Below are positions 1-5,306 of a stretch of DNA of 5,306 nucleotides, one piece after another. The DNA lies in the NCBI GenBank assembly GCA_016869695.1, contig VGDN01000081.1, positions 1-5,306 on the forward strand. Reading direction: 5' to 3'. The notes beneath the pieces are model-generated. The model was given only the letters and a program-made list of their open reading frames with translations, was not told the origin of the DNA and did no database searches. The DNA comes from Alphaproteobacteria bacterium (lineage in GTDB: Bacteria; Pseudomonadota; Alphaproteobacteria; Rickettsiales; UBA1997). A program made the position numbers and the translations under genes. Position 1 is the first letter of the stretch, and every line of letters begins with the position of its first letter.

Positions 1-2285
1 AAAATTTCGAGATATTGGCTGAGATCGAATTTGATGATTAATGAGTCGTTACTGTGCTTCATGAGGAAGTGAGGATCGCGCTGAGCCATCATTTTAATGA
101 CGTCAACCTCATCATCCGTAACTGAGAAAACGCTTTTGTAACATTGGTGCGGCTCAGCATTAGCGGTGAAAATCTTAGTTTGGATTTGGTCAGCTATTCC
201 CGTGGAGATCTCGCTTTTTTCCACCTCCGCAAAGTCACTAGTGGTCAGAATTGCCACGCAATTCTTTTGCTGCAGACGAGTTAATAATTGTTTGAATTCC
301 TGCCCCAAAATCGCGTTGTCAAAAATGTGCCAAGCCTCGTTTAACACCATAATTGTTGGCGATCCGTCCAACATCATCTCAATGCGGTAAAGCAAGTAAG
401 CCACGATCGGAATCAGGATTGGCTTGTATTCTTCTACCTCCTGCAAATCAAACACTGTGACCGGCTTCGACCAATCAATTTCGTCCTGCCAATCAAAAAT
501 ATTTTCGAGCTTGCCGCCCTTGCCCCAAATTTTCAGACGCTCATAAACCACACGAGTTTCGGGGGTGTTAAATATTTCAACCGCCTCAGAAAAACTTTTT
601 ACATTAGCCGCCAAAATGCGGTCGACGATCTGTGAGATTGTTTGTAGTTCATCCGACGGCGCCGCTTCCTTACTAAAGGTAACGAGGCTGGTAAAAAAAC
701 TCGTCAGGAATCTTTTGTGCTCATTATTGGCGAGGAGCATCGGATTTAGATGCAGCGCTTCACTAACTTCTTGATCGGATAAATTGTAGTAACTGCCCCC
801 CATGGCCTTAGAGAAACACTTGGATGAGCTATTAAAATCGAGGTAAAAAATCTTGCTGTTAAATCGCTGCGACTGCGTAAGCAGAAAATTGATCAATGCC
901 GTTTTGCCCGATTGGCGTGGGCCAATGATTAAGCTGTGACCAATATTTCCGTAATGAAAATTGAAGAAGTAAGGGGTGTTTAAAACCGTACGCAACACTG
1001 TAACCGCCGGTCCCCAATGATTTCCCGCAATAGAACCAGAAGGAAAATCATGCAAAGCCGCAAAACCAGCAATATGGCTAGTGTTTAAGATTTTTTGACG
1101 CACGAGGTAGCGGAAATTCGCCGGCAGCTGCGACCAAAAACAATGTTCAGAAAAAATATCTTCGCGCACCAAAACAAAGCCAAGCGCCGCGAATTTTTCG
1201 TAAATAATCTTGACGTCCTTATCCAATTCCTTCTTGTCATGGCTAATTACCATCAAAGTAATCTGCTGCTCACCGTAATCAGTTAGATTGCCTTTTTTAC
1301 TGTCGACAAAATCAGCAATACCACTTGCCTGCCTTAAATCTTCGTCGCCACTAACATGCAAAATGTAATCCTGATATTCTTGCTGCTTGGTCTTGTGTCT
1401 GCTGGTGACGAAGTCAAATGACTGCGTAATGATGAACTCAAATTGAAGCTGTAGAATGTGGTCGAGCAATTCGGTCGAAACTTCGAAATATTCCTTCAGT
1501 GAAAACATCGCTGCGAAATTTTTATTCTTGCAACCAACCACCTCAATCTCGCGGTCACCAAAGGCAATTTTATGGCTGACTAACTCGCTTGAAATATCGT
1601 TAGCAGTAAGTGGGTAACGCTCTTCATAAAGATTAACAATTTTACCAAAGAAGCGCATTGGCTCCGAATAAATAATACCATCCCACTCTTTTAGACCAAG
1701 CAATTTTCCACCATATTCCTGTGTCTCTTTCAAAATATTTGTGGTTATCTGCAAAAGTTTGTTATGTGACTTCTTCAAGAAGTTTCGGTGCAGCAATTTG
1801 GTGGCGAAGTAAGAAAATGAACGCAGGAATGATTTCTGGTTTGCGATCGATGTGTCGAGTCCCTCAGTAATTACGGTAATGTAAATCTCGTTTACATATT
1901 GCGAGTTCCACTCATTTCCTTTGATCCATTCCTCGTTAACTTTCTTGGCAAAGAAATTTGTGAAGTTGCCGCGAGGATCGACGTTTTTTATGCGCCGAAT
2001 CGTATTGAACCACAAAGCAAATTTATTTTCTTTAATGTGGCTAGCGACCGCGTCACGAATGGTTTCGCGCAAAGAAATCAATTCTGAAATTGTGGAGTTG
2101 CTGCTAAATCCAGTAATGCGAATGACCTGCAAAAGCTCGCCATCTTTGGTTAAAATGGTGTTGGGGTCGTAATGACAAACGTAAGGAATGAAATCCTCAT
2201 CTGGCACCTTAGCCTCTGGCCGGCCAGAAGATCTGGGAAACTTTTTCGATTTTTTGACTAGTAGTTTGAGGAGGATGTCAAGCAT
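1..2285 (-). CDS. virB4: VirB4-family type IV secretion ATPase (RvhB4-II-like), partial, C-terminus beyond left edge
   Basis: VirB4 proteins are cytoplasmic or inner-membrane-associated ATPases that energise type IV secretion. The minus frame is open without a stop from the ATG at 2285 to the left edge, giving 761 residues. VirB4 proteins usually have about 800, so perhaps 40-60 are missing. An in-frame TAA at 2298-2300, four codons upstream, makes 2285 the first ATG; no clear Shine-Dalgarno precedes it. The N-terminal half (to about residue 400) resembles the CagE/TrbE/VirB family domain, starting with FIPYVCHYDPNTILTKDGEL. GNHWG (421-425) and PYFFNFH lead into the P-loop domain with Walker A GPRQSGKT (455-462, Lys461). 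The Walker B region reads TIMVLNEAW with Asn649 where Asp is usual, and the later sensor motif reads LTTSDF (TTS at 681-683) instead of the usual TQS. These changes suggest weakened or altered catalysis, as I recall reported for the second VirB4 copy of Rickettsiales. No other secretion gene is visible nearby. Family assignment is firm; the RvhB4-II assignment is an inference. Confidence 0.9.
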   Translation of the reverse strand, partial: MLDILLKLLVKKSKKFPRSSGRPEAKVPDEDFIPYVCHYDPNTILTKDGELLQVIRITGFSSNSTISELISLRETIRDAVASHIKENKFALWFNTIRRIKNVDPRGNFTNFFAKKVNEEWIKGNEWNSQYVNEIYITVITEGLDTSIANQKSFLRSFSYFATKLLHRNFLKKSHNKLLQITTNILKETQEYGGKLLGLKEWDGIIYSEPMRFFGKIVNLYEERYPLTANDISSELVSHKIAFGDREIEVVGCKNKNFAAMFSLKEYFEVSTELLDHILQLQFEFIITQSFDFVTSRHKTKQQEYQDYILHVSGDEDLRQASGIADFVDSKKGNLTDYGEQQITLMVISHDKKELDKDVKIIYEKFAALGFVLVREDIFSEHCFWSQLPANFRYLVRQKILNTSHIAGFAALHDFPSGSIAGNHWGPAVTVLRTVLNTPYFFNFHYGNIGHSLIIGPRQSGKTALINFLLTQSQRFNSKIFYLDFNSSSKCFSKAMGGSYYNLSDQEVSEALHLNPMLLANNEHKRFLTSFFTSLVTFSKEAAPSDELQTISQIVDRILAANVKSFSEAVEIFNTPETRVVYERLKIWGKGGKLENIFDWQDEIDWSKPVTVFDLQEVEEYKPILIPIVAYLLYRIEMMLDGSPTIMVLNEAWHIFDNAILGQEFKQLLTRLQQKNCVAILTTSDFAEVEKSEISTGIADQIQTKIFTANAEPHQCYKSVFSVTDDEVDVIKMMAQRDPHFLMKHSNDSLIIKFDLSQYLEI

Positions 2286-2667
2286 CGGAACTTTGGGTTA
2301 AGTTGAGTTAGAATCAGCCCGTCATTGCGAGCCAAGCCTAAGCTTGGCGCGGCAATCCACCTTGTAATGGATTGCTTCGTCAGGCTTCCAGCCTTCCTTG
2401 CAATGACGCAAAAAAGAAAAAGAATAAGTCGTTTGCAACGGTGTTTCATTGCCGAATCAATGTTAGAAAAAGTTTTCTTCTTAACCTTTCCAGCATCTGC
2501 ATCGATAAGGAGTTTGGTAATTTTTCTGTTCACGGTTTGATGTGGATTGGATTTTATTTTTTTACTGTTCATCACGCCTCGTTTTACATTTTTCATTACA
2601 CTTTGGTTTTTGAGATTTGATCTTTGATTTACCGCCAATCAGCGCAATACATCTACATTGGTATTAA
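2286..2667. other. Divergent intergenic region between virB4 and rlmN
   Basis: This 382-bp stretch must carry the promoters of two divergent genes. Its left part holds the palindromic element listed separately. The rest is AT-rich, with no convincing gene. A minus frame open from a TTG at 2638 to 2258 crosses the element and overlaps the virB4 start in another frame. It has an internal ATG at 2572, preceded four bases away by GAGG. From there to the element it encodes about 55 basic residues that match no family I recognise. It may be a chance frame or the remnant of a small gene broken by the element. Near rlmN, TTGATC (2617-2622) and TTGATT (2624-2629) are possible -35 boxes, but no good -10 lies at the right distance. 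Possible virB4 promoter boxes at the left end are equally weak. Confidence 0.7.
2320..2408. repeat. 89-bp palindromic repeat element, cloverleaf-like (REP/MITE type)
   Basis: The ends are inverted: CGTCATTGCGAG (2320-2331) and CTTGCAATGACG (2397-2408) pair at 11 of 12 positions. Three more hairpins lie inside: GCCAAGC/GCTTGGC (2331-2337 with 2342-2348, loop CTAA), GCAATCCA/TGGATTGC (2352-2359 with 2368-2375) and AGGCT/AGCCT (2382-2386 with 2390-2394). The whole can fold as one outer stem with three arms. The words CGTCATTGCGAG, GCAATCC and GGATTGCTTCGTC are, from memory, typical of a dispersed palindrome found in many bacterial genomes. Its translations give recurring spurious peptides such as MDCFVRLPAFLAMT, encoded here on the plus strand at 2367-2408. 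It carries no gene and must be moved or copied by something else. Its left end lies 35 bp before the virB4 start codon. Only one copy is in the window, so its repeat nature rests on recognition. Confidence 0.8.
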
Positions 2668-3717
2668 ATGACAACCAACTTACTCACCCTCAACAAAGAA
2701 GATTTGGTGGAAGCGCTGACTAGACTGGGAGAGAAGCCATTTCGTACTAAGCAGATTTGGAATTGGATTTACACTCGCGGTATTTTTTCCTTTGCCGAAA
2801 TGACCAATTTGAGCAAGGAAACACGTGAGCTTTTGCAGCAAAATTTCTCTCTCGAATTGCCACAGATTTCGCGCGACTTTGTCTCGCTAGACGGCACCAG
2901 AAAATTTCTCGTAAAGTTTTCTGATGGACGGGAAGTAGAGGCGGTTTTTATTCCGGAAGAGACGCGCGGCACGCTCTGCATTTCGTCGCAAGTTGGATGT
3001 ACACTCTCCTGTAAATTCTGTCACACCGGCACACAAACTTGGGTACGCAATCTCGAAGCACATGAAATTATCGCACAGGTTTTGTTAGCGAAGAAGATGG
3101 TCGGCAAGCAGCTCACCCACATCGTCTACATGGGCATGGGCGAGCCTTTTTTTAATTACGACAATGTCGCCAAATCGGTAAAAATTTTGAACGACCCGGA
3201 AGGTCTCGCCTTGTCGTCACGCAAAATCACCATCTCCACTTCTGGCCTCGTTCCCGAAATTTTACGGGCGGCAACTGAGCTAAAAACCAATCTGGCAATT
3301 TCACTTCATGCCACAAATGACGCACTTCGCACCGAAATCATGGCCATTAACAAGAAGTACCCGCTACTCGATTTGCTCACCGCTTGCAAGCTCTACAACC
3401 AAAAGAATCCACAGCAAAGAATCACCTTCGAATATGTAATGCTGCGCGAGGTGAATGACCAAGAACAACATGCGCAAGAACTCATCCGTCTCATCAAAAA
3501 ATTTAACCTCAACGCTAAAATTAATCTCATTCCATTTAACCAGTGGAGCGGCTGTGGCTTTGAGCGTAGCACTGATAAACAAATCCTAAAATTCCAAAAA
3601 ATCCTGAAAAATGCCGGGCTGATTTCGCCAATACGCAAAACGCGAGGAGACGATGTTTTGGCTGCTTGTGGGCAATTGAAATCTTTGTCGCAGCGCGAGA
3701 AAAGAATTAAGATCTAA
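2668..3717 (+). CDS. rlmN: RlmN, dual-specificity 23S rRNA/tRNA adenine-C2 methyltransferase
   Basis: RlmN is a cytosolic radical SAM enzyme that methylates C2 of A2503 in 23S rRNA and of A37 in some tRNAs, which aids translational fidelity. The 349-residue protein has the usual family length and looks complete. An N-terminal RNA-binding region (about 1-80; KPFRTKQIWNWIY at 23-35) precedes the radical SAM barrel. Family landmarks are Glu91 in EVEAVFIP, expected to act in catalysis; the 4Fe-4S ligands Cys111, Cys115 and Cys118 (CX3CX2C in VGCTLSCKFCHTG); the SAM-binding GMGEP at 156-160; NLAISLHA; and Cys334 in AACGQL, the resolving Cys that frees the product. The Cys that becomes methylated and the iron-sulfur ligands are thus all present, with nothing missing. 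The wording is closest to alphaproteobacterial RlmN. The ATG at 2668 fits the usual N-terminus (LTLNKEDL), but no clear Shine-Dalgarno precedes it. It stands alone, divergent from virB4 and convergent with the metal ATPase. Cfr-type resistance enzymes share the fold, but the sequence reads as RlmN. Confidence 0.97.
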   Translation: MTTNLLTLNKEDLVEALTRLGEKPFRTKQIWNWIYTRGIFSFAEMTNLSKETRELLQQNFSLELPQISRDFVSLDGTRKFLVKFSDGREVEAVFIPEETRGTLCISSQVGCTLSCKFCHTGTQTWVRNLEAHEIIAQVLLAKKMVGKQLTHIVYMGMGEPFFNYDNVAKSVKILNDPEGLALSSRKITISTSGLVPEILRAATELKTNLAISLHATNDALRTEIMAINKKYPLLDLLTACKLYNQKNPQQRITFEYVMLREVNDQEQHAQELIRLIKKFNLNAKINLIPFNQWSGCGFERSTDKQILKFQKILKNAGLISPIRKTRGDDVLAACGQLKSLSQREKRIKI

Positions 3718-3749
3718 AGATTCCCGCTTCAGAAACAAAAATCTTTTTA
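3716..3749 (+). terminator. Possible weak rlmN terminator hairpin
   Basis: AAAGATT (3716-3722) can pair with AATCTTT (3740-3746) across a 17-base loop, followed by a few more T residues. The stem begins inside the rlmN stop codon. It is AT-rich and the T tract is short, so it would be a weak intrinsic terminator at best. The larger inverted repeat just downstream is the stronger candidate for ending transcription, and its left arm starts within this T tract. Confidence 0.25.
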
Positions 3750-3920
3750 CCCCAAATCCGTCGTTATAACTGTCCAGAATGTCACTAACTCTTAATCCTC
3801 ATAGCAGTACCGCACCAGAAGTGTATCTTCCATATAGTGAGGAGTAGGATGAAGAGTAAGGCCATGAGGATTAAAGGTTAGTAGAAATTATGGGCGGTTA
3901 TAATGACGGATTTGGGTAAA
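3746..3920. repeat. 175-bp imperfect inverted repeat between convergent genes (MITE-like or bidirectional terminator)
   Basis: The left arm, 3746-3805, pairs with the right arm, 3861-3920, over about 60 bases, roughly 51 of 61 aligned positions, around a 55-base loop (3806-3860). Best-conserved blocks are CCCAAATCCGTC, TTATAAC, ACTAAC and TTAATCCTCAT. The element lies between rlmN and the convergent metal ATPase. Its right arm covers the ATPase stop codon (3898-3900) and its last residues (YPNPSL). Any transcript of the region would form a long hairpin, so it could terminate transcription from both sides. Its size, long terminal inverted repeats and lack of coding content also fit a MITE. I saw no convincing target-site duplication at its ends. 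The loop contains no recognisable gene. Confidence 0.8.
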
Positions 3921-5306
3921 CATCCGAAACCACTGTCTTCCTCCACGTCAAACGCAGCGCGTTTAGAATCGCCGCAACATCGATTACTTCCTGCAACAAC
4001 GCGCCAGCAACCGGTGTAATCAAGCCAGCGGCGGCGAAAGCCATTCCAACCAAACTTAGCAGCATCCCACCAATCGCACTCTGCAACGCGATTGTGCGCA
4101 TTGATTCACTGATGTGTATGAGCTCATCCACCTTGATCAAACTACTCTCCAAAATTACCGCGCCTGCCGACTCAGAGGTGACTTTATTCTGATTACCAAA
4201 AGCAATGCCGACCGTTGCTGCCATTAGCGCTGGTGCGTCGTTAATTCCATCTCCCATGAAAAGAGTTTGCGCTTGCTTGGTTTCATTTCTGATGATTTCC
4301 AACTTCTGCTCTGGAGTCTGTGAAGCGTAGTGCTGCTTGATGTCAAGCGACTCAGCAAGGTAATTAACTTCCGAGTCACGGTCACCAGAAAGCAAAATTA
4401 TTTTCTTAAAATTGTGGTTAGGCGTGAGGTGTTTAATGAAAGGATGGCTCTCACCACGCGCCTGGTCGCGGAAGTGAAAAATTGCCGCCAGTTTTTCGTC
4501 GATTACCACCACACATTCGAGTCCGCTTTTGCTTTGCGGTAAGTTAAATTTTTTGTGATTCGTAACTAAAATGACATGGTCAGATACCTTGCCGCTCAAG
4601 CCCTCGCCTGGTTTTTCTTGAAGATTCTCAACTGGCAGCAAAACCAGTTTTTCTTCCCTAGCAGCACTCAAAATTGCGTAAGCAAGTGGGTGACGTGAGT
4701 AGCGCTCAAGGCTTGCTACTAGCTGCAGCGTCAGCTCTCGCGTAAACTCAGCAAGTAACGTAATTTCGGTAAGATTTGGCTTGCCATAAGTCAGTGTGCC
4801 GGTTTTGTCGAAGATGGCGGTAGTGCAGACGGGCAAACGCTCGAGAATGGTTGGATCTTTAACAACAATACCACTGCGGGCAGCAATCGAAATGGCGCTA
4901 ATGATTGTGATTGGAACAGCTATTAGGAGCGGGCAAGGAGTGGCAACAACAAGCACCGCTAAAAATTTAGTCAGACTTCCAGTATAAAACAAAGTGGCGA
5001 AGGCGAAGGTAAGAGCGAGTGGTGCAAAAATGGCGCCGATTTGGTCAGTGAGGCGACGAAGTTGCGGCCTTTGCTGCTGCGCTTCCTTCATAACTTCGAC
5101 AATCTTAGCGTAGCACGAATCTTGCGGCATTTTGTCAGCGCGAACAGTCAACAGTGATTCACCGTTAATGGCGCCAGACAAGACCTGCGAGCCTATCACC
5201 TTCGGAATTTTGTAAGGTTCGCCGGTTAAGTAAGACTCATCCATTACACCGCCACCAACAACAACAGCGCCATCAACCGGACAGGTCTCGTGCGGGTAAA
5301 TCACCA
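3898..5306 (-). CDS. Heavy-metal P1B-type ATPase with TPC motif, partial, N-terminus beyond right edge
   Basis: P1B ATPases are inner-membrane pumps that export transition-metal ions using ATP. The visible 468 residues (numbered from the first whole codon, 5304) carry the actuator motif LTGEP (26-30), a membrane pair ending in ATPCPLL (TPC at 122-124), the phosphorylation motif DKTGT (Asp166), the P1B hallmark HP (205-206) in the nucleotide domain, PGEGLSG (232-238), GDRD (307-310) and the hinge GDGIND (351-356). A last membrane pair (about 405-450) ends in QEVIDVAAILNALR, whose Asp442 matches the conserved last-helix acid of metal pumps. The CPC usual in zinc, cadmium and copper pumps is replaced by TPC, so metal specificity cannot be named. 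No C-terminal metal or hemerythrin domain follows; the tail after NALR is only 17 residues and its end is encoded in an inverted repeat. The GTG at 5304 is an internal Val codon. The missing N-terminus should hold the first four helices. Confidence 0.93.
   Translation of the reverse strand, partial: VIYPHETCPVDGAVVVGGGVMDESYLTGEPYKIPKVIGSQVLSGAINGESLLTVRADKMPQDSCYAKIVEVMKEAQQQRPQLRRLTDQIGAIFAPLALTFAFATLFYTGSLTKFLAVLVVATPCPLLIAVPITIISAISIAARSGIVVKDPTILERLPVCTTAIFDKTGTLTYGKPNLTEITLLAEFTRELTLQLVASLERYSRHPLAYAILSAAREEKLVLLPVENLQEKPGEGLSGKVSDHVILVTNHKKFNLPQSKSGLECVVVIDEKLAAIFHFRDQARGESHPFIKHLTPNHNFKKIILLSGDRDSEVNYLAESLDIKQHYASQTPEQKLEIIRNETKQAQTLFMGDGINDAPALMAATVGIAFGNQNKVTSESAGAVILESSLIKVDELIHISESMRTIALQSAIGGMLLSLVGMAFAAAGLITPVAGALLQEVIDVAAILNALRLTWRKTVVSDVYPNPSL

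Noticed and set aside
166..2172. Several short plus-strand open frames (62-83 codons) opposite the virB4 gene
   Set aside because: They lie antisense to a continuous 761-codon frame with clear VirB4 motifs and show no family features of their own.
2320..2408. Palindromic element as a tRNA gene because of its cloverleaf-like fold
   Set aside because: No TTC box (GGTTCGAATC type), no acceptor CCA context, and the arm sizes do not match a tRNA.
2325..2620. Two plus-strand frames (71 and 82 codons) starting in or near the palindromic element
   Set aside because: Their start is the translation of the repeat itself (MDCFVRLPAFLAMT type), a known source of false genes, and the rest is AT-rich intergenic text.
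2769..3638. Minus-strand frames inside rlmN
   Set aside because: They are antisense shadows of a complete, motif-rich rlmN.
3806..3860. Loop of the long inverted repeat as a small gene or structured RNA
   Set aside because: At 55 bases it has no start codon with a useful frame, and I found only a weak 5-bp inner pairing (TCTTC/GAAGA).
4330..4987. Plus-strand frames of 70 and 63 codons within the ATPase
   Set aside because: Antisense shadows of the P-type ATPase frame, with no motifs.
5302..5304. GTG as the start of the metal ATPase
   Set aside because: It lies inside the actuator domain, just before TGEP, and the frame is still open to the edge. About 200 residues of the family are missing, so the true start is outside the window.

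Overview
The window is a 5.3 kb piece of bacterial chromosome, most likely from an alphaproteobacterium of the Rickettsiales type. That placement is an inference. It rests on the wording of RlmN (GTLCISSQVGC, CHTGTQTWVRNL, NLAISLHA, AACGQLKS), and on a stand-alone, divergent VirB4-type ATPase whose N-terminus reads like the second VirB4 copy (RvhB4-II) of Rickettsiales. The standard genetic code fits all three genes. No tRNA, rRNA, CRISPR array or transposase gene was seen.

Layout: positions 1-2285 hold most of a minus-strand virB4-family gene that runs off the left edge. A 382-bp divergent intergenic region (2286-2667) follows. It carries an 89-bp palindromic element (2320-2408) that can fold into an outer stem with three hairpins. 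A complete plus-strand rlmN occupies 2668-3717. A 180-bp convergent intergenic region (3718-3897) follows, dominated by a roughly 175-bp imperfect inverted repeat (3746-3920). The right arm of that repeat contains the stop codon and last codons of the next gene. Positions 3898-5306 hold the C-terminal two thirds of a minus-strand heavy-metal P1B-type ATPase whose start lies beyond the right edge.

The three genes do not form a pathway: a type IV secretion energiser, a ribosome and tRNA methyltransferase, and a metal exporter. The unusual points are these. The VirB4 protein has an intact Walker A but Asn in place of the Walker B Asp, and Thr where VirB4 proteins usually have the Gln of the TQS motif. 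The metal pump has TPC instead of CPC in its transport-site helix. Two different palindromic elements sit at the gene borders. Nothing in the window demands a wholly new system; the two palindromes and the two altered ATPases are the best candidates for follow-up.
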